Source: Paraburkholderia sp. Tr-20389 | Lineage (GTDB): Bacteria; Pseudomonadota; Gammaproteobacteria; Burkholderiales; Burkholderiaceae | Direction of reading: 5' to 3' | Assembly (NCBI RefSeq): GCF_017104565.1 | Contig: NZ_JAAGPD010000003.1 | Location: 62,001 to 126,000, forward strand | DNA: 64,000 bases | In this document: piece after piece, positions 24,891-33,624 of the stretch | Position numbering within the stretch: the first letter of the stretch is position 1 | Layout of the letters: the number at the start of each line of letters is the position of its first letter | Program-made: the position numbers and the translations under genes | Notes under the pieces: model-generated | The model's database searches: none | What the model was told of the DNA's origin: nothing | What the model saw: the letters and a program-made list of their open reading frames with translations, nothing else

Positions 24891-25982
24891 TCACTGATAC
24901 GACAGGGTGAACGTCGCGAGCGCCTTCACTGTGCCCGCCGAGACCGAACCCGTGCGCACGTAACGCGCCGTCAACGGAATCTGCAGCGCCCCGTTCGGCG
25001 ATGCACCTACCGTCCACTGGTTCGTGTTCCCCGGCGTCGCCGAGTCCGGTCCGAACGCGACAGGCGTGCCACCGCTGTTCAACACCTGGACGCCCATGCC
25101 CTGTGCGGTGGAATCAGCGGTCAATTGTAGGGAAGTGCTGCGGTTGGCCGGATTGACACTGTCCGTCAGCGTGATCAGCACGGTCGCGCCTGCCGAACAG
25201 GACAACGAGAGCGAAAACGGCTGCGGCGCCGCGACAGCCCCGACTGCGTTGAATGCGCGCGTGTCGGCGGTGGGCATGGAGACAGCGACGTTGGTCTGGT
25301 TGACGGAGCACGTCGCGTGGGTGAGGACGCCCGACGCAGAACCCGAGTACGCGGGCGTCTGGCTCCAGGGTCCTCCCGTGTCGATCGTCGTAAAGGACAC
25401 CGCGATCGACGGTGCGGAAGAGAGTGTCGACGCACCCGATGCGATCGGCCCGGTCACAACAAGCGTGGCGGTGATCATCACGGGGTACTGGATGTACGGG
25501 CCACCCAGCGGACCACTGAACGTGCAACTTAGTGTGATGGAGCCGTTTTGCATCGTCAGGTTGTTCGCATTGCATTGCCCAGATGGCGAATTGAACGTGT
25601 AGCGAACCCCCAGACCGGAAATTCCTGTCTGGTACACATCTGCGAAACCCGCTGCCAACGGAGCCGCCGTGCTCAGTTTTGCCTGGACCGTGTCTGTCGT
25701 GGCATACGATCCCGCGTTCAGAAACTTGCACTCGACGATGAAACTGATTGACGCTAGCGTCGCGACGGTCATGCCGGTCGATGCGTTGACTGGCACTGAG
25801 ATCGTGCCAGCATTGAGTGCGTTGTTTCCGTTCGAGTCATTGCAGGTGGAATTCGCGTGAGCCGAGAAAGACGCGAACGACATCAGCAGCCCGGCCACGA
25901 GAACCGCGAAAAACCGCGACAAAGCGCAACTCCGATTGCGCGTGCGCGCCGGACCGGTCCATTCATTGTTGGGAATAAACAT
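24891..25982 (-). CDS. fimbrial tip adhesin/minor subunit (two-domain, pilin-like)
   Basis: The 363-aa exported protein has a signal sequence (RFFAVLVAGLLMSFASFSAHA). A Cys-containing N-domain follows (STCNDSNGNNALN... FIVECKFLNAG), then a C-terminal pilin-like domain (ATCSVNQTNVAVSMPTADTRAF... LSLSCSAGATVLITLTDS) ending ALATFTLSYQ. The aromatic alternating C-terminal strand is the donor/acceptor type used with a PapD-like chaperone. As last gene of a chaperone-usher operon and twice the size of the major pilin, it is most likely the tip adhesin. A minor spore-coat-U-type subunit is an alternative. It starts 22 bp after the usher gene. Confidence 0.8.
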   Translation of the reverse strand: MFIPNNEWTGPARTRNRSCALSRFFAVLVAGLLMSFASFSAHANSTCNDSNGNNALNAGTISVPVNASTGMTVATLASISFIVECKFLNAGSYATTDTVQAKLSTAAPLAAGFADVYQTGISGLGVRYTFNSPSGQCNANNLTMQNGSITLSCTFSGPLGGPYIQYPVMITATLVVTGPIASGASTLSSAPSIAVSFTTIDTGGPWSQTPAYSGSASGVLTHATCSVNQTNVAVSMPTADTRAFNAVGAVAAPQPFSLSLSCSAGATVLITLTDSVNPANRSTSLQLTADSTAQGMGVQVLNSGGTPVAFGPDSATPGNTNQWTVGASPNGALQIPLTARYVRTGSVSAGTVKALATFTLSYQ

Positions 25983-26004
25983 CGCAACACCTCTTAAAGA
26001 ATAT

Positions 26005-28623
26005 TTAGCGCATAGCCGCCGTGTTGGTGACCAGCGTCGCCGGACCTGCCACACAATGCGATTCCACCGACGCATAGCCCACATCCGTCTTCCCGCCTTT
26101 CACCGGCAGCGAATACTTCACGCTGCACTGTTGACCCGCCTCATCGCCCCACTTCACAACGAGCGTCCCGTTGTCGTCCAGACCACGCGCAAAAATCCGG
26201 CTATCCTGCGCGACGACGCCCACGTTACGGCCACTGCCATCCATCACCGCCGCGCCGAACGGCAACACTGCGCCGCTCAACTGCGGCGCGCGAATCAACG
26301 CGGCGCGCCCCGTCACCGTCTTGTACTTCAGCATCACCACCGAGCCGAGGCGCGGCGCGACATGCTCCGACGTGGAATCGAACTCGACATCCGTCGACGA
26401 ACCCTTCGGATCGATATCCACGCTGTTCATTCCGTACGGCGCGAGGAACGGCACGACCGCATAGCCGTGCGAATCCACCTTCACGCCCGTGGCGCTCGAC
26501 ACCGTCGCGCCTTCCGCGCCCTTCGCCTCGACGATGCCGAACGTGTCGCCGACCGTCTGCGAAAACGTCACGCCGCCCGGATGCGCGACGACCGAACCGC
26601 TCACGCTCGCCGACACTTGCGACGAATGCGCGCCGCCGCTCGCCGATGCCGTGACCTGCGCATACGGCGCGCGATACGTGCCGCTCACGCCTGCATTGGC
26701 ATTCGACGATGCAGCACCGCCATTCGCCGTGCCGTACGCGTTGTAGGTGTACTGATCGCGCTCGCCCGCCGTGCCGCCGATGCTAGCCTGCATGCTCGTT
26801 GCTCCAGTGCCTGCACTGAGGTTCGTGGACAGCATCGGCGAATGCTGCGTGTGGCCGAGCGGAATCGTCGTGCTCACCATCACTTCGTTCGATAGCGTGC
26901 CGTCCGCACTGCGCGTGCGCCCCGCCGTCACACTGTATGTGCCGTACTTGAAGCCGTTCGAGTAGCCGGCCTGATAGAACACGTCGCGTCCCGGGCGGTT
27001 CCAGTAGTGCTGCGACGAGACCGTCGCGAACACGGAGCCGTGATCCTTCAGGTTCTGATTGACCGTCAGTTGCAGACGACCCCGCTCGCGGTCGGCGGCA
27101 TTGACGTCGCCGCCGTGCAACGCGGCGTCGCGCACGCGGGCCGCGTCGGCGAGGCCGAAGTAGCCGGCATCCGAGTAGCGGTACGCGCCGAGCGCGATGT
27201 TGGTGTCCGTGGAATCGATAAACTTGCTGTAGCCGATGTGCAGGCTCTGCCCTTGCCGGGTATCCGCGCCCGGCACCTGCGTGCGCGCCGACGTGATATC
27301 GCCCGCGATCGCGCCGTATTTCGTGTTGAGGGCTGCACCGAGATTCGCCGCGACATAGCCGTTCGCTGCGATGCCGCCGCCATAAAGCGTGACGAGATTC
27401 GTGAGACCGCGTTGCACAGTGAACTGTGCGAAGCCGGGCTTCGTCTGCAGCGAATCGTCGCGCAACTCGCCCGCCGTGAACGCAAAACGCGTCGACCCCG
27501 GACGCAGCGATTGCGCGACGGCCGCATAAGGCACAGTAAAGCTCTTCGTGCGGCCATCGGCTTCCGTCACCATCACGTCGAGATTGCCGCCGTAGCCAGT
27601 CGCATACAGGTCCTTGATCTCGAACGGCCCAGGCGACACGTTCGTCTCATAGATCACCTGACCGTTCTGGCGCACCGTCACCCGCGCATTCGAGTCCGCC
27701 GTGCCACGCACGACGGGCGCATAGCCGCGCAGCGACTCGGGCAGCATGCGGTCGTCGGTGGCGACCTGCGCGCCGCGGAACGACACGCTGTCGAACACGT
27801 CGCCCGTCGTCTGAGCGTCGCCGAGCGTCACCTGCGAGCGCAGCTTCGTGATGTCGTGCTGCACATAGGTCGCGATGTTGTCGAACTGCGTCGGCTGATT
27901 CGATGCCGAGGTTATCGACGACTGATGCCGAAAGTGCCAGCCGTTCACATTCACGCCCGCATTCAGGCCGAGATACTCCTGCGACGAGTGCAGGCCACCC
28001 GCATTCGTCTGGTAACCATTCGCGTTGTAGCTGAGAAAGCCCGCGTTGACGCCGTTGTCCCACAGTTCCGGCGACACATAGCCGCGCGCCATGTTGCGCA
28101 TGTATTTCTGCGGGACCGAAATGGAAAGCTTCTGCTCGGCGAAGTCGAAGTCGACCGTTGCATCCGGCACCACGGCGCTCACATCGACGCATTCGTCAGC
28201 GGCTTCTTTCGCTGCTGCGCGCTCCTTGTCGTCCGCGAGCTTCGTGAAATCGACACCGAAACCTTCGAGCATCTTGCGCGTGACGCACGCCCGCGCATTC
28301 TCGCCTTCGTGCGTCGCGACGAAACGCACGCTGTCGCGCGCGACGAAGTTGTCGTTGACCGTGATATCGACCGTATATACACCGGGCGACACGACGTTGC
28401 CGCGACCAAGACGGGCGACGTCGACACGCTGCGTGTCGATTTGCAGGAATGTCGTGTCGAACTCGACAGCGGCGCTCTGTTCAGCTGCGCAGACGTTGCC
28501 CGAACTCACGCAGCTCATCGCCGCGAACACGGACAGCACGACGGCCGTGACGGGATTCAACACAAACGAGCCAGGCGCGTTGCTGACGGAGACATGCGAT
28601 TGACGTTGGCGTGAGGGCTTCAT
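26005..28623 (-). CDS. fimbrial outer-membrane usher protein
   Basis: The 872-aa protein has the PapC/FimD order: signal segment (VTAVVLSVFAAMSCVSSGNVCAAEQ); N-domain (VEFDTTFLQIDTQRVDVARLGRGNVVSPGVYTVDI) with Cys pair; beta-barrel from about residue 170 with SGPFEI-type plug region (GYAPVVRGTADSNARVTVRQNGQVIYETNVSPGPFEIKDLY); and C-terminal domains (GRNVGVVAQDSRIFARGLDDNGTLVVKWGD). It exports pilin-chaperone complexes across the outer membrane. The gap between it and the chaperone gene contains a hairpin that may lower its expression. Confidence 0.93.
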   Translation of the reverse strand: MKPSRQRQSHVSVSNAPGSFVLNPVTAVVLSVFAAMSCVSSGNVCAAEQSAAVEFDTTFLQIDTQRVDVARLGRGNVVSPGVYTVDITVNDNFVARDSVRFVATHEGENARACVTRKMLEGFGVDFTKLADDKERAAAKEAADECVDVSAVVPDATVDFDFAEQKLSISVPQKYMRNMARGYVSPELWDNGVNAGFLSYNANGYQTNAGGLHSSQEYLGLNAGVNVNGWHFRHQSSITSASNQPTQFDNIATYVQHDITKLRSQVTLGDAQTTGDVFDSVSFRGAQVATDDRMLPESLRGYAPVVRGTADSNARVTVRQNGQVIYETNVSPGPFEIKDLYATGYGGNLDVMVTEADGRTKSFTVPYAAVAQSLRPGSTRFAFTAGELRDDSLQTKPGFAQFTVQRGLTNLVTLYGGGIAANGYVAANLGAALNTKYGAIAGDITSARTQVPGADTRQGQSLHIGYSKFIDSTDTNIALGAYRYSDAGYFGLADAARVRDAALHGGDVNAADRERGRLQLTVNQNLKDHGSVFATVSSQHYWNRPGRDVFYQAGYSNGFKYGTYSVTAGRTRSADGTLSNEVMVSTTIPLGHTQHSPMLSTNLSAGTGATSMQASIGGTAGERDQYTYNAYGTANGGAASSNANAGVSGTYRAPYAQVTASASGGAHSSQVSASVSGSVVAHPGGVTFSQTVGDTFGIVEAKGAEGATVSSATGVKVDSHGYAVVPFLAPYGMNSVDIDPKGSSTDVEFDSTSEHVAPRLGSVVMLKYKTVTGRAALIRAPQLSGAVLPFGAAVMDGSGRNVGVVAQDSRIFARGLDDNGTLVVKWGDEAGQQCSVKYSLPVKGGKTDVGYASVESHCVAGPATLVTNTAAMR

Positions 28624-28816
28624 GATCCAATAACTTCAATTGCGGGAAACGTCGGCCTGTTGAACAGGTACGAATTGATGTTATGGATTTACGAGATGGA
28701 AGTACCTCAGACGACTCCTATTTTTGAGACGTCCAGAGCCTTACGTGCAAAGGCTCAGCGCGCGCCTGGAGTGGCACACGCCGGCCTTTTCGAGATTGAT
28801 TGGAAGAGGAAAACGG

Positions 28817-28837
28817 ACGGCCGGAATGTCCGGCCGT
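28817..28837 (-). terminator. hairpin between fimbrial chaperone and usher genes
   Basis: ACGGCCGGA and TCCGGCCGT form a perfect 9-bp stem with a 3-nt loop, 17 bp after the chaperone stop on the minus strand, followed by CCGTTTTCCTCTT. It is likely an attenuator or partial terminator in the 230-bp gap. I see no gene in that gap. Confidence 0.6.
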
Positions 28838-28853
28838 GTGAAGAAGTGTGAGG

Positions 28854-29594
28854 TTACGGCGCGATGGTCGCATCGCCTTCGATTGCGCCGCCGTAGTCGT
28901 TGATCGCGACGTAGTGCACTTTGCCGGCATGCACACCGTTCATCTGCGGCACTGCGATGATTTCCTGGCCGCGCGGCGCAACCATGCCGCCCTTGTCGTT
29001 CTTGTACGTCGCACTGTTGGACGTCACCGTAATCTCGCTGAACGACACGTGATACGCCGTCGGGTTCGACACGGCGAGCGCCTGCCCTTTGCCCTGCGGC
29101 GCCGGCACGACCTTCCAGTCGAGCAGGCGGGGCGCCTCGTCCGGCGTGCCGGGCAGCTTCGGCGGGCGCACGAACACCTTGATGCGCGTCCGATAGGCGA
29201 ACTGCAGCGTGTTGGTGTCGGCCTTCGCATCGGCTTTGGGCGGCACGTCCAGCACGTTGAGCCAGTAGACCGCCTCGCGATCCTGCGGCAGTGCCTCGCC
29301 CGTGTACATGACGCGCAGCGTCTGCGACTTGCTCGCGTCCATGCGGAAAATCGGCGGCGTGATGACGAAAGGTGCTTTGCTGTCGCCCGGCTTCGCATCG
29401 GCGTTGCCGTCGTCCATCCAGACCTGGACCAGCGACGGCGTACGGCTGTCGTTATTCAGCTTGACGGTCACCTCGCGCTGATCCAGCGGGTACACAACCC
29501 GCGTGCCGCCAATCGTCACACTCGCCTGCGCCGCGCCGGCAAACAGCGCACACGCCAAACCCAGACCCGCCAGCACTCGACTCATCGCTTTCAT
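28854..29594 (-). CDS. periplasmic fimbrial chaperone (PapD/FimC type)
   Basis: The 246-aa protein has a signal peptide (MKAMSRVLAGLGLACALFAGAAQA) and two immunoglobulin-like domains. Domain 1 shows TRVVYPLDQREVTVKLNNDSRTPSLVQVWMDDG, PPIFRMDASKSQTLRVMY and REAVYWLNVLDVPP. RTRIKVFVRPPKLPG carries the Arg/Lys of the subunit-anchoring cleft. It folds pilins by donor-strand complementation and delivers them to the usher. The start at 29594 places a normal signal peptide at the N-terminus; the ATG three codons later is an alternative. Confidence 0.93.
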   Translation of the reverse strand: MKAMSRVLAGLGLACALFAGAAQASVTIGGTRVVYPLDQREVTVKLNNDSRTPSLVQVWMDDGNADAKPGDSKAPFVITPPIFRMDASKSQTLRVMYTGEALPQDREAVYWLNVLDVPPKADAKADTNTLQFAYRTRIKVFVRPPKLPGTPDEAPRLLDWKVVPAPQGKGQALAVSNPTAYHVSFSEITVTSNSATYKNDKGGMVAPRGQEIIAVPQMNGVHAGKVHYVAINDYGGAIEGDATIAP

Positions 29595-29650
29595 CGCTTC
29601 ACCCGCTTCACTTTTAGTCACGCATTTTCCGACGCCAAACCCGATCATGA

Positions 29651-29673
29651 AGGCGCTTGCCGATACAAGCGCC
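29651..29673 (-). terminator. hairpin after the major pilin gene
   Basis: GGCGCTTG (29652-29659) and CAAGCGCC (29666-29673) pair around a 6-nt loop, 12 bp past the pilin stop on the minus strand. No T-run follows. It is more likely an mRNA-stabilising stem or processing site than a full terminator. Confidence 0.5.
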
Positions 29674-29685
29674 CTCCCGTCCTGC

Positions 29686-30255
29686 TTACTGGTACTGCAT
29701 CGTGTACTGCACAGACGTATTGACACTGCCCGGCTGCGCCTTGCCCGTCGCGTAGTACTGCGCGAAGTAGTTCAATGTCGCTGCGCCACCCGAGATCGTC
29801 GCGCCGTTGTTGACGACGTCGTTGTTCGCGTTGGTCAGGATGCTGACCGGCTGCATCTGTGCGTTCAGCAGGCGGACTTCGACGTTCTGCGCAGGCGATG
29901 CGACGGACTGGTTGACGAGATAGCCGCTGCCCTGGTCGACGGTAGGACCGTTTTCGAAGCGCGCGACGGCCTTCGTTGCCGTGCCCGAGCAGCCGCTCAG
30001 CGCCAGCTGGATATCGCCGAGATTCGACGTGCCGGCAACCGCGCCGGCCGACGCCAGCGATCCGGCCGGAACCGTGGGCAGCGTCGTCGTCACGTTGGCG
30101 GGCGAACCGGCTGCCACGCCGTTGATCGAGCAGGTCGTATCCGAGACTGCGCCGTTGATCGTGATCGTGCCGTCGGCGGCATGCGCCTTCATCGACTGAA
30201 GACCGACGATGCCCATTGCAAGAATGACGGCGGCGGGGATGATACGTTTTTGCAT
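29686..30255 (-). CDS. major fimbrial subunit (pilin)
   Basis: The 189-aa protein has a signal peptide (IIPAAVILAMGIVGLQSMKAHA) and begins, when mature, ADGTITINGAVSDTTCSING. The first Cys of the pilin disulfide is in that stretch, and the partner Cys is in LALSGCSGTATKAV. The C-terminus (AQPGSVNTSVQYTMQYQ) has the penultimate Tyr and alternating hydrophobics of chaperone-usher pilins. It is the first gene of the operon, as usual for the most abundant subunit. The start MQKRIIPAAV at 30255 follows an AGGAG site. Confidence 0.92.
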   Translation of the reverse strand: MQKRIIPAAVILAMGIVGLQSMKAHAADGTITINGAVSDTTCSINGVAAGSPANVTTTLPTVPAGSLASAGAVAGTSNLGDIQLALSGCSGTATKAVARFENGPTVDQGSGYLVNQSVASPAQNVEVRLLNAQMQPVSILTNANNDVVNNGATISGGAATLNYFAQYYATGKAQPGSVNTSVQYTMQYQ

Positions 30256-30612
30256 TTTGAATGCTCCTGAAAAGATTGAACGAATGAAGCCTGTTTCGTG
30301 AAAACCAGCGGCGCTCTCTCGTGGATGCGTCGCACCGCTTACGCCGACTCGCTGCCGCCCAATCCAACTCATCGTGTGGCCGCGCTGACGATCAGCATGT
30401 AAAGAATCTTAAAAATGTCTCGATTCAGAATCTCTAAGACGACTCCGAAAGTAATGAGACAGCGACACGGAAACTCGCGTCGCGCGGAGTCAAATGCAGT
30501 AAGCGATTGAAGTGATTCGCGTCAGATTTTGAGAAATGCACCGGGTTTGCGGGACAGATCCAACGCATCGCGCCTATCGCTCGGTCTTCTCAAAATGAGC
30601 CGCCAGATGAAA
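30256..30612. other. upstream region of the fimbrial operon
   Basis: This stretch carries the fimbrial promoter on the minus strand. It is more AT-rich than its surroundings around 30400-30470 and contains AGAATCT twice (30403-30409 and 30427-30433, 24 bp apart) in a longer imperfect direct repeat. GTCTC/GAGAC pieces are also present. I see no phase-variation inverted repeats and no credible gene. Confidence 0.4.
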
Positions 30613-30648
30613 AAAGCCCGAAGCACCCTCACGGGCGCTTCGGGCTTT
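30613..30648 (-). terminator. Rho-independent terminator of the fae-MFS operon
   Basis: AAAGCCCGAAGC and GCTTCGGGCTTT form a 12-bp stem. On the minus strand the run is TTTTTT. It lies 31 bp past the stop codon of the MFS transporter gene. Confidence 0.9.
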
Positions 30649-30678
30649 GCCGAAGAAAAAAGATCGGAATGCGGAACG

Positions 30679-32079
30679 CTATGCGCCGCTGGCCTGATTC
30701 AACGTCAGATGCTTGGTTTCAGGCGCCCACGCAATCGACACGATCATGCCGACCAGCAACACCGCAGACAGCGCAAGCATCGTCCAGTGAAACCCGAGTT
30801 GCGCAATGCCGAGCGGCAGCAGAAACGTGCCGACGGCCGAACCGAGGCGGCTGCATGCAATCGCCAGGCCGACGCCGCACGCGCGCACTTCCGTCGGGAA
30901 GCACTCGGGCGGAAACACGCCGACCAGGTTCGAGAACGCCGACATCGTCAGTGTGAACACCGCGAACGCGACGATCATCCACAACGCCGCCGACTCCGGC
31001 AGCACGGCAAGCGCGAACAGCGACACGCACGTCACCGCGAACGAACCGATCAGGAACGCGCGGCGCGACAGCGCGATCGTCAGCCAGATGCCGAGCAGCG
31101 CGCCGACCACCAGAAAGCCGTTAAGCAGGAAGTCCGCGCCCGAGCCGTTGTCGAGATGAATCGCCTTGAGGATCGACGGCAGGAACGTGTAGATCGCGAA
31201 GTACGGGATCACGAGGCACACGAAGAACGCGCAGTTGAAGATCGTGCGGCGAATCAGGTCGCGCCTGAACAGACGCGCAAAGCCACCGGGCGCGTGCGCA
31301 TGTTCGTCGTGCGCGCCATCGAGCGTCACGTTCGGGCCGAAGTACTTCAGCACGACGGCCTTCGCTTCTTCTACGCGTCCCTTGCCGTGCAGCCAGCGCG
31401 GCGATTCCGGCGTGCCGATGCGCATGAACAGCACGGCCAGAGCCGGCACACCCGCCGACGCGAGCAGCCAGCGCCACGCGTCAGGCGAAGCGTCCGCGTA
31501 GTACAGGCCGAGCACGTTCGCGACCACATAGCCGATCGTCCAGATCACGCTGAACGAGCCGAGCAGCGTGCCGCGATGCTTGCGCGGCGAGAACTCCGCG
31601 AGGATCGCGTGACCGACGGCGAAATCGCCGCCCATGCCGAAGCCGATCAGCACGCGCAGTGCGCACAGCATCGCCGGCGACGATACATAGAACTGCGCAA
31701 ACGCCGCGATCGTGATGATGAGAAAGCTCAGCAGGAAAATGCGCTGGCGGCCCATCCGATCCGACAGCCAGCCGAAAATCAGGCTGCCGACGAAAATACC
31801 CATCAGCGCCGAGCTGCCGATCATGCCTTGCCAGAACGCATCGAGCGGCATCTGCTTGTTGAGCATCGCGAGCGCGTAGCCGATCGTGCCGAGCGCGTAG
31901 CCTTCCGTGAAATGCGCGCCGAATGTGAGCCCGGCGATCTTGACGTGGAACGCGTTGAGCGGAACGTCGTCGAGCGAGACGGTCTGTACGTTCGCGGGTT
32001 GCGCGTGAGCCTGCGCGGCAACGCGCGGGGATTGGGACGCGAGACCGGACGGCCGCGCGAGCAGGTCTTGATCGCTCAA
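30679..32079 (-). CDS. MFS transporter (sugar/aromatic-acid porter type)
   Basis: The 466-aa protein has about 12 membrane segments. The loop 2-3 motif is GWLSDRMGRQRIFLLSF, TM4 carries RVLIGFGMGGDFAVGHAILAEFSPRKHRG, the central loop has TPESPRWLHGKGRVEEAKAVV, and there is PPECFPTEVRACGVGLA. These are signatures of the sugar porter/metabolite:H+ symporter groups. Residues 1-45 are a hydrophilic cytoplasmic tail. It is the last gene of an operon with a formaldehyde-activating-enzyme homologue, an aldo/keto reductase and an aldehyde dehydrogenase, and probably imports their unknown substrate. Confidence 0.88.
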   Translation of the reverse strand: MSDQDLLARPSGLASQSPRVAAQAHAQPANVQTVSLDDVPLNAFHVKIAGLTFGAHFTEGYALGTIGYALAMLNKQMPLDAFWQGMIGSSALMGIFVGSLIFGWLSDRMGRQRIFLLSFLIITIAAFAQFYVSSPAMLCALRVLIGFGMGGDFAVGHAILAEFSPRKHRGTLLGSFSVIWTIGYVVANVLGLYYADASPDAWRWLLASAGVPALAVLFMRIGTPESPRWLHGKGRVEEAKAVVLKYFGPNVTLDGAHDEHAHAPGGFARLFRRDLIRRTIFNCAFFVCLVIPYFAIYTFLPSILKAIHLDNGSGADFLLNGFLVVGALLGIWLTIALSRRAFLIGSFAVTCVSLFALAVLPESAALWMIVAFAVFTLTMSAFSNLVGVFPPECFPTEVRACGVGLAIACSRLGSAVGTFLLPLGIAQLGFHWTMLALSAVLLVGMIVSIAWAPETKHLTLNQASGA

Positions 32080-32184
32080 GATGTCTCCTTCGTTTTATCG
32101 CGCGTCCCGTGGTTCGCGCCGGGACGCGTACTCCCTTGCCATCCGCCGCGCGTGACGGACGAAGCGTCGACGATCCGCCGACGG

Positions 32185-33624
32185 TCAGCGGCCGAGGCCG
32201 CCCATCATCATGTACTTCAGCTCGACGTATTCATCCATGCCGTACTTCGAGCCTTCGCGGCCGAGGCCCGATTGCTTGACGCCGCCGAACGGCGCGACTT
32301 CCGTCGAGATGATGCCCTCGTTGATACCGACCATGCCGCTTTCGAGCGCTTCCGCCACGCGCCACGCACGTGCGAGATCGCGCGTGTAGAAGTAGGCGGA
32401 CAGACCGAACGGCGTGTCGTTCGCAGCCCGGATCGCTTCGTCTTCCGTCTTGAAGCGGAAACAGGCTGCCACGGGGCCGAAGGTTTCTTCGCCGGCGATC
32501 AGCATCGAGCGCGATGCGTCGACGAGCACGGTTGGTTCATAGAATGTGCCGCCGAGCGCGTGACGCTTGCCGCCCGTCAATGCGCGAGCGCCATGATTCA
32601 ACGCATCCGCGACGTGCGCTTCGACTTTGGTCAAAGCCGCTTCGTTGATCAGCGGACCTTGCTCGACCTCGCCCTTCAGCGCATCGCCGACACGCATCTT
32701 CTTCACGGCTTCGGTCAGTGCCTGCGTAAAGGCATCATAGATGCCGTCCTGCACATAGAAGCGGTTCACGCACACGCAGGTTTGCCCGGTGTTGCGGAAC
32801 TTCGACGCCATTGCGCCCTGCACGGCGGCGTCGATATCCGCGTCGTCGAACACGATGAACGGCGCGTTGCCGCCCAGTTCCAGCGAAAGCTTCTTCAACG
32901 TATCCGCCGACTGCTTCGCGAGCAGCTTGCCGACCCGCGTCGAACCCGTGAACGACAGCTTGCGCACAACCGGGGATTCCGTCAGCACGCCGCCGATCGC
33001 CACAGCGTCACCCGACACGATGTTGAACACGCCCGCCGGAATGCCCGCGCGCTCGGCGAGCACGGCCAGCGCGAATGCCGACAGCGGCGTTTCTTCCGAA
33101 GGCTTGAGTACCATCGTGCAGCCAGCCGCTAACGCGGGACCGGCTTTGCGCGTGATCATCGCGAGCGGGAAATTCCACGGCGTGATCGCCGCGACCACCC
33201 CGACAGGCTCGCGCGTGACGATGATCTTCGAATCGGGCTTCGGGCTCGGAATCACGTCGCCATAGCTGCGCTTCGCTTCTTCGGCGAACCACTCGAAGAA
33301 GCTCGCCGCATAGCCGACTTCGCCTTTTGCTTCCGCGAGCGGCTTGCCCTGCTCGCGCGTCATCAGTTCGGCGAGCGCATCACGATGTTCGAGCATCAAC
33401 TCGCCCCAGCGCTTTACGCGTGCGCCGCGCTCTTTTGCCGTCAGCGCGCGCCAGGCGGGAAACGCGCGTTCGGCGGCGGCGATGGCTTGCGCCGTTTCCT
33501 GCGCGCCGCCCTTCGCGACGTTGGCGATCAACTCGCCCGTCGCCGGGTTGCGAACCGCGTAGGTGTTCGCGCTTTCGTACCACTCGCCGTTGATGTAGTG
33601 GCCTGTGCGGAGAAATTCGCTCAT
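32185..33624 (-). CDS. NAD(P)-dependent succinate-semialdehyde dehydrogenase-type aldehyde dehydrogenase
   Basis: The 479-aa ALDH begins GHYINGEWYES. It has the cofactor region ITPWNFPLAMITRKAGPALAAGCTMVLKPSEETPLSA, the nucleotide loop SFTGSTRVGKLL, catalytic Glu in LELGGNAPFIVF and catalytic Cys in FRNTGQTCVCVNRFYV. It ends with GMVGINEGIISTEVAPFGGVKQSGLGREGSKYG. These fit the GabD subgroup, but the substrate is set by context, and here the partner genes point to another aldehyde. Its ATG overlaps the aldo/keto reductase stop by 4 bp (ATGA). Confidence 0.9.
   Translation of the reverse strand: MSEFLRTGHYINGEWYESANTYAVRNPATGELIANVAKGGAQETAQAIAAAERAFPAWRALTAKERGARVKRWGELMLEHRDALAELMTREQGKPLAEAKGEVGYAASFFEWFAEEAKRSYGDVIPSPKPDSKIIVTREPVGVVAAITPWNFPLAMITRKAGPALAAGCTMVLKPSEETPLSAFALAVLAERAGIPAGVFNIVSGDAVAIGGVLTESPVVRKLSFTGSTRVGKLLAKQSADTLKKLSLELGGNAPFIVFDDADIDAAVQGAMASKFRNTGQTCVCVNRFYVQDGIYDAFTQALTEAVKKMRVGDALKGEVEQGPLINEAALTKVEAHVADALNHGARALTGGKRHALGGTFYEPTVLVDASRSMLIAGEETFGPVAACFRFKTEDEAIRAANDTPFGLSAYFYTRDLARAWRVAEALESGMVGINEGIISTEVAPFGGVKQSGLGREGSKYGMDEYVELKYMMMGGLGR

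Noticed and set aside
28660-28851. 63-codon plus-strand frame between chaperone and usher genes
   Set aside because: It opposes the operon, overlaps the intergenic hairpin and has no ribosome site.
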